Positions 54,630 through 64,000 of a DNA stretch of 64,000 nt are shown in pieces. Numbering within the stretch: the first letter of the stretch is position 1; every line of letters begins with the position of its first letter. Source of the stretch: Leptasterias polaris (lineage: Eukaryota; Echinodermata; Asteroidea; Forcipulatida; Asteriidae); the NCBI GenBank assembly GCA_037783415.1, contig JAZGTN010000022.1:3534001-3598000 (forward strand), in the 5' to 3' direction. The notes under the pieces are model-generated. The model saw nothing but the letters and a program-made list of their open reading frames with translations. It did not search any database and had not been told where the DNA came from. Both the position numbers and the translations under genes were made by a program.

Positions 54630-55175
54630 TAGCAAAGTCGCCAATTTAAAAAAAGAACATGTACAAAGTCACCAACTACAAATTCGCCCCTAGCAAAGTC
54701 GCCCCCTGACAACAAACTCGTCCCCTCTCATAGTCTCCCCTCTCATAGTCGCCCCTCACAACGGAATTTAACAAATTTGTGTGATTGGACTTCAGGGCTT
54801 CGAAAGCTATTTTAACGGAACGAAAGAGGAATTTTTGGTAACAAAATCTCATTGCGAAGGAACGGGAGCGTATATTTAGGGAACGAAAGCATATTTCGGA
54901 CGAATGAAAGTATATTTCGGGCAACTAATTCAAAGTCGTATTTTGATGAAACGAAAGCTTGTTTTTAGGGAAAGAAATCTCCTTTCGGTGTTAAAAATTC
55001 ATTTTTATTGAACGAAAGCATATTTTGAGCGAACAAAATTATATTTTGTGCTAACAAAATCATATTTCGAGGAAACGAATGCGTATCTTTCAGGGAACAA
55101 ACGCGTATTTCTGGGTAACAAAATCGTATTTCGAGGGAACAAAAACGTATTTTCTAGGAAAAATTTATTTTGCTA
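54630..55175. repeat. Two adjacent degenerate minisatellites
   Basis: 54630-54760: units around CTAGCAAAGTCGCCCC and CTCTCATAGTC. 54780-55175: about fifteen units around GGAACGAAAGCATATTTCG, with AACAAAATC variants. No coding. Confidence 0.75.
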
Positions 55176-55395
55176 CCTAGAAAAACACAATTTTGTTTAC
55201 AAATTTAAAAAAAATTAATTTTATGTGACAAAATTATAATATTTTGATTGAATAATATTTTGAGGAAACGAAATGACTTTGTTGGAATTTTGTGTGTCGA
55301 GAGATGGAAAAAAATTCAGAGTGAGATTTTTTTTTCTTAACATTTTAATTTGTAATTTATTTTTCACCTGTTCCTTCAGGGGCTCTGGTTTTTTG

Positions 55396-55428
55396 TGTGT
55401 GTTTTTTTTTTTTTTTGGGGGGGGGTTG
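55396..55428 (+). repeat. T run followed by G run
   Basis: About 18 T then 9 G. Confidence 0.8.
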
Positions 55429-56160
55429 ATCGTTTTTGTCTCACAAATTGTTTAACTTAATTGCACCGTCAATATAAGAGTGGTATTCCTATTTATTGAC
55501 ATAAATCTTATTTAATTTCCAAATCGGGGGAAGGAACGTACACCGAACATTGAAACGTAACGATTTTAAAAAGCGGATTCGATCAGCGAGGTTTACCGAC
55601 TAACAAACTCGCAATGACAAGGTAGTTGGTGGTCTGGCTCCCTACCCCTCCCACATGTTCATGAGCTTCCAGGTACAGCTATCTCTTGGCATGGCTAGGG
55701 TATAGGGGGTTTCCGTCGTGCTGAGCCCCGCCGAGAGAAACTCTGCGCGTCATGGCATGCATGCAGCTACACGATTTGCCCCGTGTGTTACGTACGTCTC
55801 CCCACACGCTGTACACTGTCACACGCTTCCGTTGCTCGGACTCTCTGAAATAAAATCTTACGTTCGATTTTTTGTAATTATTTACAAGTTTTAGTGAAGT
55901 TGTACCCATAATTTGAATACGTATTTTCTTGTGTCAAAATATTCATGAACACAATCACTCTCACCACTCAGTGTTTGGTTTTGATCGTGCATGATCAAAG
56001 CATCAAAGCAACATAAAACTCCATCCAGTACAGGATTTGATGTTTAATATTCATCTACAGTTTGAATATTCATAGATATAACGAAATTGACCAATCAGAT
56101 GCGTCCGTACGAAATCGGCTGAAGTGGCCATAGGCCGTGCACAAACCGCCAGCGGGTTTC

Positions 56161-56277
56161 ACAAGTCGGTAAATGTGACCAGTCTTGAGAGCAGTAATCT
56201 CGCACAGAGCAGCCCTCTCGCGGGATATTGCGAGAAAGCCGTTCCGCTATCACCGCGACAGACATTTAACGACTTGT
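56161..56277. mobile_element. Foldback element, ACAAGTCG ends, copy 2
   Basis: ACAAGTCGGTAAATGT at the left and ACATTTAACGACTTGT at the right; GCGGGTTTC outside the left end equals the GAAACCCGC outside the right end of the 54.1 kb copy, so the two are inverted relative to each other. Confidence 0.65.
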
Positions 56278-57239
56278 CTACAAGTCTACAAGTTAGTGGA
56301 AAACTGCATTTCCATCAAGAAGGGAAATTTTAGTTTGACAATATTGCGCTGTAAGAATTAGGCCTAATGTAAAGAAATTGCCATCAGTTTTAACGATCAG
56401 TCTTATATTCCTCATCTATAACCCTTTAATTCTAAAGTCTAATCCCTTCAAGAGTACTCCCATGAATAATTATAGAAAGCTTTCAAAATGCTAAGTGAGT
56501 TTGAGGTCAGTTGACCATACACATCGCAAGGGGAGAGGGCAGTCGCGTTTACCCTTTGTGACTCTATCTAATATTTCTCGTTTGTCAGCATGTTGGCTTC
56601 GATGGTGGTTAAATGCCCCACAATACATCAACTCACAGACACAAATGAGTTGAAAATTCATGAATAAATCATAAACCAGAGCCACATTTTCATTAGGTTG
56701 AATAGCACACGTTTGCTATACGCAAAGAATAATCATGCCAATGAAACACGCGTTACCAGCCAAAATGACATAATGACGTAATAGTTTAAGTAATTTCGTT
56801 TCCCAAATATTAGTTTAAGAACGTTTGCTACGCACAGAAAAACAATGCAAAGCGTAAACGTCGTGTTACCTGCCAAAATGACGTATCGTTTCGCGACTGG
56901 TGTCCCGGTAATTTGTTTAGCAAATCAATTTTACAAGCAACGGACGTTTCTGATAAAACAGCTCGATGATAATGGGCTTTAAATCGCATCAACTTGCTCA
57001 CCACAGATAAGTTCAGCTGAGTGGAGACGGGTAGACAACCATAATGCTATTATTTTAAATATACAGTCATTTGTGACTTGTTCTCCAGCGCATTTTTGCC
57101 TGGAAAATCAATTTCCCAAATAGAAACATGGATGAAGAGGAGGAGTTATGACCACGTCAAAACCTGTGTGAACGAAATCTGGCTTCACATTTGAAGAACG
57201 AGTAATCCAATATCCACTCAACCCATTTTAATTGACGTA

Positions 57240-57320
57240 GTTAGTGTCTGTCGACACAGTCGATCGAGGACTTCTCTTTTGGTTCTCCTACTTGTTGTTT
57301 TCCCATTGTTTGGACCTTTA
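57240..57320 (-). repeat. Dispersed repeat, GTCCACAC family, inverted fragment
   Basis: The minus strand reads CCAAACAATGGGAAAACAAC and AAAGAGAAGTCCTCGATCG. Confidence 0.55.
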
Positions 57321-58254
57321 CAATGACGTCTACGTTGGTTTTGTACGAAAACATAACCCGAGGACAGTTTTAAAACCGAGTACGCTTCTGTTGGCAAAAC
57401 CACCCCGTTTCTCTCATTAAAGTTCTGGGTAGACAAGCTCACAAGGGTGCTACAATTTATGCCTGTCGATTCAGTTTAAATGATATACGGTGTAGTTAAA
57501 TAAGGAGACGAAACACACGCAACAGCACTTGCCTACACGCCCCCCCCCCCTCCCTTCTTGCTTCCATCCGTTGATCGTCACGGTTAATCAAAGGCAGGAC
57601 ACTCCGTAAGAGTGAATTTATGTATGAAGGTGCATCGGAAGTGCTTGCGGTCGGGGCTGATAGTGCATTAAGGGCACTACCTATATCCGAACTGTCCAAG
57701 TTTTGTTTTGGTGTGTTTTTTCTCACTTTGAAACGTAAAGCCCATGGCAATGTGGTTCGTGAAACTTTGCATTACTCACCATAAATTGATTTAATTTGCT
57801 AAACAATATGAGTGTACACCACTTTAGAAAACAGTGTCTAACATTCGGCCGTCCGTATTTAACAACTATATGTTTTCGATTTGCAGTTTGAGCCTGACTT
57901 CCGTTAAAATATTTTCAAGAATATTCCAGATCCTTTTATTAAACTAAATCAAACTTATTTCAATTTTAGAGGTTGTTAGATATCAAAGATGTCACAGTTC
58001 ATATAAATGTAAATTGACTATGTTCACAATGTTTCCAGAATGTTCCAAACCATGTATTCCCAACACCAAAGCCCGTTCAAAACTACGTCTCTCTGCTGTA
58101 GGCTTTGGCTTTGGCTCCGTCTGTATAGGTATAAAAGCGTACACTTCTGGTACGGGACTTCAAACATGCGGACTTAGCTTAAACAAAGCGGTGGTTTCAA
58201 AAATGGCCACAGATATGTCTTTTTCTATCAGAGATTTAGCTTTTTCAGTGTTTA

Positions 58255-58370
58255 AGGGCAGACTTTTGCTTGTCCTTCGGATGGGACGTAAAGCCGTTGG
58301 TCCCGTGTGTTGTGTAATGCACGTAAAAGAACCCAGTGCACCTATTGAAAAGAGAATGGGTTCGCCCCCC
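58255..58370 (+). repeat. Probable SINE core
   Basis: GATGGGACGTAAAGCCGTTG, GTCCCGTGTGTTGTGTAATG and CACGTAAAAGAACCCAGTGC. I remember this block as a dispersed sequence in many marine invertebrates, which suggests a SINE core. It explains the long open frame at 58014-58460. Confidence 0.45.
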
Positions 58371-58404
58371 TTTGAAGAGGTTTTAAAAGAAAGAGAAAAA
58401 GGTA

Positions 58405-59050
58405 ATTTTAAGTTGAACCTAAGAAAGGCTTCAGGTATAAAGCTTTTCTCAGGCCTCTGAAAGCACACAATTGCTTTGCAGCAAGGATGTTTTTTCTTTC
58501 ATTATTTTCTTGCAATTTTGATGACCAGTTTCACAGGCTTGTTATTTTATGCATATGTTGGGATACACGAAGTGAAGATACTGGTCTTAGACAATTAGCA
58601 AAAGCATACGCTGCCTTTAACAGTGCTATATGTTTCATGGCGTTTCAAACTACAGAATTTTGCGCACACGGCGTCCAAAAGAGAGCGGTATTCTATGGAC
58701 CATAACCAAATAAGCGCACTAAAATGATGCGGTAAGCCTTGATAAATGTTCTGGTTAAAAGCACATGGACAACATTAGTTTTTGTCACAGACCAGTCCGC
58801 ATTTTGTGGGAAATTGTAAGCTCAACCGGTCTTTGGAATCACAGAAAAGTAAATAGAAAAACGTATATGTTGTCATTGTTTTCAAAACTTAAGATGGGTC
58901 TCGCGAGATCAAAACTAATTGTTTTACTCATATCTCACAAACTACAGCGTTTCAGGCAAAACTTCAAGGGAAGTTTTCCACCGTGGCCATTTTAATGCCA
59001 CCAATCTGTGAACATTTTTTGTGTGTTAACCTTACCAGTACTGTGCACAT
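58405..59050. mobile_element. Two adjacent TTAAAGGCAC-type fragments
   Basis: 58405-58610 carries AGGCCTCTGAAAGCACACAA and TTTCACAGGCTTGTTATTTT; 58745-59050 carries the second-subfamily blocks CACAAACTACAGCGTTTCAG and TTCAAGGGAAGTTTTCCACC. Confidence 0.6.
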
Positions 59051-59629
59051 AATTACACGCAGTCTGAACGCACTCCTCATCCCCGTGGCAAAATAGATGA
59101 GATTCAAGTCTGCTCTCCTTGCAGGATGTGAGTGGGTGATGTTGCTACGGCAACTCTGTCATCCACTTCCAATAAAATCTGGCTAATGGGTCAGGATAAT
59201 GCCGAAATAGCGGGGCAGCTCAATGTTGACAGAAATCTAAATTTGTATGAATTAATCCTGAAACACGAAGACCGGCTTATTGAAGACCGGCTTATTCCAG
59301 GGATCGGTGTCACATTCTGTGAAAAGATAATTTAATTTAATCTGCTCGTTAGAGTCGAAAGCCAGACTAATTGAAAGATACGCCATTGATGATTGGTTGA
59401 TTTCGACAAATTAAATTGACGATTTTCACAATATGAAGGCTTAATCAGTTTGGATACCAACTGACCTTGGAACTGCATCTAGTAAAAGGCTGCCATGCGC
59501 GAGAAAATTGTTCCCAACACTCAGTTTCGATTTAACAAACCGAGTTACGCAATCACATGGCAAAAACATAACACACGATAAAACGTAAAGATTTTATGTG
59601 TGTGAGCTTACTGGTGTGCCCTTGTGGGT

Positions 59630-60310
59630 TCTTTTACACAATATTGAACAATGGATCCCACAAGGAAATTCTTTGTTCAACCTGGACCCCACAAGAGAAT
59701 TCATTAGACAAGTGAATAACAGAACAACAATAGCAGGACCCCAAACCGGACCCGTAAGGTTGTGAGTGAGCGTGTCTACCCGTTGAAACCGAGGACTTTA
59801 ACAAAAGGGATCCGGGTGTTTGACAAAGCGAGGACGTCCTCGCTTCGTTTTCGTGTACAAAACCAATGGGGACGTCGCTAAAAAAACTAAGTCCAAACAA
59901 TGAGAGAACAAAGAAAAGTCCTCGATTAGTGGGATTTACAAACGTGTGTGTTGGTTTGTGTGTGTGCGTGTGTGAGAGTTTGTAGTGACATTCAAACCGA
60001 GGACTTACAAACAAAAAGGGACAATAGGTCCACGATTGCTATCATAAAGGAAAACAATGGGGTCCACGTTTGTCAGGACAGAGTTGAACAAAGGAAGTTC
60101 CACAATTGGAGGCTATTACACACATTGTGTGGGCATGATTATGAGGACTAACAAAAGGGATCTAAGAAAATGGCTTAAAATACAGGGGATAGTCATCGCT
60201 TTGCTTTCAGGTTCAAAACCAATGAGTAATCGCTAAAAAAAGTCAAAACAATATGAGAACTAAGGTATGTCCTCGGTTTACACCATTTACAAATGTGTGT
60301 TTATAGGGGT
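59630..60310 (+). repeat. Dispersed repeat, GTCCACAC family, longest copy
   Basis: AACAATGAGAGAACAAAGAA, AAGTCCTCGATTAGTGGGAT, ACCGAGGACTTACAAAC and CACATTGTGTGGGCATG. Several CGAGGAC motifs occur in both orientations. Confidence 0.6.
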
Positions 60311-60594
60311 GTGTGTGTTAAATTATTGAAAACTATTGGATGGGAATTACTCATCCAAAGAACACTGATGTACCATACCAAAGTATTTAACAAATTGACT
60401 ACTAATTGAATACTGTCACAATCAAAATGGCGGCACGGTGATGTATTGGAGTTTAGGACTGAACCCTACAATTAGGCAGTCTGATTCAAATTCACAAAAG
60501 TTGTATCATGCATTTTTCTTGGTAGCCGGTTTACCTTGAATCTTGTGCATTAAAGGTAGATTGGTTTGTGTAAGTGTAATAAATGCTGATTGAT

Positions 60595-60960
60595 TGGCTA
60601 AACATGTGAATGTTTCAGCTGAATACAGTGTCTACTTGCTGAGAGAATAGCAGAAATCTGTAACCACGGTATTTTCTTAAGAAAGTCAAATCGATCCACG
60701 TTTATCGAGGTGACAGCGGGAACCAACCGCATCTCTGGCCACAGTATTCACAAATGGATACCAACCCTCATAAATCTATGAAACAATTTATGAATGAATC
60801 GTTTCTCTGATTCAGGTGGGGTTTGGTTGGGGTTTTTTTTTGGGGGGGGGGAATTATCCAAGCCATTACTTCGAAGGGAATCTTTTCTCAAAATAGTTTA
60901 TTCTGTCAACAGCTGCAGTGCTTCCCACCAAGTAAGATGGTCATTAGTGTTTTGAGTATT
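60595..60960 (+). repeat. Dispersed repeat, GGTGACAGCGGGTACC family, copy 4
   Basis: GCTGAATACAGTGTCTACTT, GAGGTGACAGCGGGAACCAA, TTTATGAATGAATCGTTTCT and CAACAGCTGCAGTGCTTCCC. Confidence 0.65.
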
Positions 60961-62242
60961 GACAAATCTATTACTCTATACCTTTCAGTGTAAACAATAC
61001 CGTCAAATTAAAAAAGATGCAAACGGTGTTGTTTTTTTGCTCCCGTGTAAATCTAAATTGTATGCAACCAAAGCGAAGCAAACAGAACTCTTTCAGTCTT
61101 TATGATGAGAATCGGCGATTGTTGTTATTGCACACGCATGGAGCTCGACACAACAAAATCGGGCAGTAGCTCTATTGATGTTGTCAGGCAACACGTCCGG
61201 ATCAGGTTTTACAAACTGCAAGCTCAGTGATGGGAAGGGATTGACGCGCACACAAAATGCCTCAAGCAGAAGTTGTCAGGGAGTTGCACTTCTTCATTAC
61301 GCTAATTTACTTTTAATTCTTTCAGGATACCGCTACGTAATTCTGATCAGTAATAATGTCGCCGGGCAGGTGTGCACACAGGTGATGCCCACATACACGT
61401 TAAACGATATAAAACTGACCTTTTTGTTATTCAGTGGAACTGGCGGAGGTCGATGAATTGGTTAGCCCTCGGCGTTGAATTATCGCCTCCCGCCGATTTA
61501 AAAATAAGAGAAGGCTTTATTGTTAGTCTAAATGAGCAGGTTGAAATTCACTGACCGGTCGCATTATGCGTCAACTTTGCAAGGTTGCGCTTTTGAGGGA
61601 CAAAAAGGAGCTAAACACTAAACGATTTTGTCTTACCAGGACTGGATTACCAGCCAAAACAGCATTCCACAAGTACCGATTGACTACCGATTGAATACCG
61701 ATTGAATGGAGGTTGATTACCGATTAATTACCGATTGCATACAGACTGATTATAATATGCGCGATTGTTCAACCTGAGCTAGGCTTTATCAACTTAGCAT
61801 CGGTATCGATGAGACTGTGAAAGAGTTCTGTCTAAAATAGCCTATGATTTATTTTGAAAAAATAAACAAATAATAATATTATTAATAATGTGCTGTCATT
61901 TACAGCATTTTTAATTTAAAAGCATTAAAAGTACACAGAAAACATTGCAAATAGGCTACTATACGATGTACGAGCTCTCGAGTATTTTCCACAAAAAGAC
62001 TCAAATTTCTTGTGTGGTTTGTCCAAATAGAAATAGCATATGGGGAACCTGCACAGAATCCCTCTAGGTCTAAAGCAAACCTTTGCTTCTCGGAAACTAT
62101 GTGTGATTATAAAACCTCTAGGATTTATGACTGATACGCTTTTGAAAGCCGATCCTTTCTTTTTGTTATGTTACATAATCGTTGACGTCACAAGTTAAAG
62201 AGGAAGGGAAATGATAAATTCCATTTTGCGATGTACTCGTTT

Positions 62243-62608
62243 TATAATAATAATAATAGTAGCTTCTTATATAGCGCTCAGGTCCGTCACTCAGTGACGC
62301 TCATGGCGCTTCAACATTATTACCCCTGGTCACTGGGCCATTTTTGTGTCATTCCTTTAACCATCTCAGCTCCCTGGGGAGTATACAGCCTGCGCTGCCA
62401 AATATGTAGCGCATCAAGCTAAATCAATCACAAGAACCAACTCTGCCCTCACAGGTACCCATTTACTCCTGGGTGATGAGAAGCAATTATAGTTAAGTGT
62501 CTTGCTCAAGGACACAAGTGTCACGACCGGGACTCGAACCCACACTCTGCTGATCAGAAACACCAGAGCTTGGATCCGGTGCTCTTATCCGCTCGGCCAC
62601 GACACGCT
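62243..62608 (-). mobile_element. tRNA-derived SINE, second full-length copy
   Basis: Minus strand: box A TGGCCGAGCGG near the right end, box B GGGTTCGAGTCCC, the body with CTTGAGCAAGACACTTAACT, ACCCAGGAGTAAATGGGTAC and CTCCCCAGGGAGCTGAG, and a (TTA)n tail at 62243-62258. Same family as 31139-31474, with an internal length difference. Confidence 0.88.
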
Positions 62609-62617
62609 TCCAATAGA

Positions 62618-63115
62618 TAGAGTCCTCATGTGAGTGGGAAAAGTTTGTAAGTCTCTAACCTCACATTAAAATGGTGTAAATTGCCATTTTATTTCATACC
62701 CATCAGGTGCAAAATTTGTCAAAAACAAAAACATCTGATGACATAATTCTGAGAAAAATGGGTCTCTACATTTCTGTAAGGGGATGTTTTGGTTCATAAC
62801 TGAGTTTTTCATATCGAATTTTGAAACATGATGATATTGAATTTCAACAGCTAATGGATCTTTACATTCAAAGGAGGAATTAGTTGTCAGTCAAAAGGTC
62901 AAACTCAAGGCCTTATTGATTGGATATTATCGAAGGTTGGGAATGAACCAAAGCATCCCCATACGAAAATGTAGAGACCCATTTTTCTCAGAATAATGTC
63001 ATCAGATGTTTTGTCTGTTGAAAAAAACTGTACTGGAAAGGTATCAAATGCAATGGCAATTTACAAAACGTAAGGTTAGAGTCTTGTAATTTTTCCCCAA
63101 CTCACGTGAGTAGAA
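62618..63115. mobile_element. About 500-bp foldback element beside the SINE
   Basis: Arms of about 165 bp: left TCTCTAACCTCACATT, GTGTAAATTGCCATTT, ACATCTGATGACAT and GAGAAAAATGGGTCTCTACA (62618-62790); right their inverses (62955-63115). Loop about 165 bp, no coding. MITE-like. Confidence 0.8.
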
Positions 63116-64000
63116 TTTGTTTGTTGTTGTTTTAAAAACATACACAATTAATTAGTTAAAATTTGTTTTCAAGTTTTAGGCTTTGTTTATTGGCCCTTCT
63201 ACATATCTGAGATTTTTCTGGATCATAATGAAATCTCTGCGCAAACTATACCCTCACCGTTTCGTCCCTTGAAAAAATGTACAATAATATCTTCTTGTTT
63301 TTAACTTCCCGAGCCATTTTACGCTTTTAGGTCATTACGCTTGAAGAAATTCATTTTATTTTTACGTAAAGGGTATATCTCTTAGTGAACGAGAGCGTCT
63401 CGGCATCCATTTATGCAATTGTAGTGGCAGACACTTTCGTGTAAAAAAGTACACCTTATGCATAAACGATGCATGTCAGCAGGTAACTCCACTGTGAAAT
63501 GCTACGAGACTGCAATATTCGTCCCGGAATGAAGATCCGGTGTTTTTACCAAAAGATGAGATCAAATCCCTCCAAATTTACATGTATGAGTCGATGTCCT
63601 TGCTCGAGTCCCAGACAATGCTGGCCCTTATGGGACTAAAAAACGAAGCTATAAATATACTAATATCAAGTCACGGCACTTTACGTTAGTGAAGCTCCGT
63701 CGTAGCCATTGTATAAGAGGAACGGTGGACAACAATCTTTACGAATTAGAAATACAGTTGCGTACATTTCAGTCAAAGGTCATATGTTACAGGTGAGAGG
63801 TGAGAGGTTAGTCATCGGTTTTAGGAGGTGACAGGCGGGCAACCATAGGCCTATTAACAGATCTAAGAAACCTTGTTTCGTCAATAGGTTTTTGCTCACT
63901 TTTTTGTTTTCTTCTTCATTCGTTTTTGGATTAGAAAACACCAATGACCAAATTTAAAATGCAATTCGGTCGTTTGACCTCAAATTTTTGAATGTCTTGA
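63116..64000. other. Right end, nothing supported
   Basis: No gene, repeat family or structured element seen. Confidence 0.5.

Noticed and set aside
58014..58460. A 148-codon open frame
   Set aside because: It crosses a probable SINE core and a TTAAAGGCAC-type fragment, is open on both strands, and has no recognisable domain or splice context.
1..64000. CRISPR arrays, operons, plasmid or phage features
   Set aside because: The spliced animal genes and repeat content exclude a prokaryotic source; no array with regular spacers is present.

Overview
This is animal nuclear DNA: genes are split into short exons by long introns, splice sites are GT/AG, and the spaces are full of foldback elements, SINEs, decayed LINE ends and satellites. 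The high-copy repeats, especially elements bounded by TTAAAGGCACTG-type ends and foldbacks built on GGCTACGG hexamers, match what I remember of echinoderm, probably sea star, genomes. No species can be fixed from the sequence alone.

Two protein-coding genes are supported, placed head to head. On the minus strand, 1006-10919 holds the first eight coding exons of a subtilisin/kexin proprotein convertase, best matched to PC1/3 (PCSK1). They give signal peptide, prodomain with both processing sites, and the catalytic domain through the oxyanion-hole Asn. The Ser exon and the P domain lie beyond the left edge. On the plus strand, 22793-52632 holds a three-exon class A GPCR of about 505 residues, complete from ATG to stop, most like GPR161 from memory; its introns are about 19.4 kb and 8.9 kb. 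The 11.9 kb between the two start codons has no gene I can support.

Layout: 1-11 kb, convertase exons with repeat-filled introns; 11-22.8 kb, intergenic, with SINE-like pieces, a LINE C-terminal remnant (19.1-19.35 kb) and the CpG-richer receptor upstream region; 22.9-42.4 kb, receptor intron 1, with minisatellites, a tRNA-derived SINE, foldbacks, a LINE remnant and a 634-bp element whose inverted ends contain (GTCGCC)n arrays; 42.6-51.5 kb, receptor intron 2; 52.6-64 kb, downstream region with a LINE remnant, minisatellites, a second SINE copy and a large foldback.

Nothing suggests that the two genes act in one system beyond both having plausible roles in secretory or signalling cells. The most unusual material is the mobile and repetitive DNA: several independent inverted-repeat families, two of which carry hexamer arrays inside their inverted ends, and a perfect 22-bp inverted repeat containing a CTCF-like motif inside a convertase intron.
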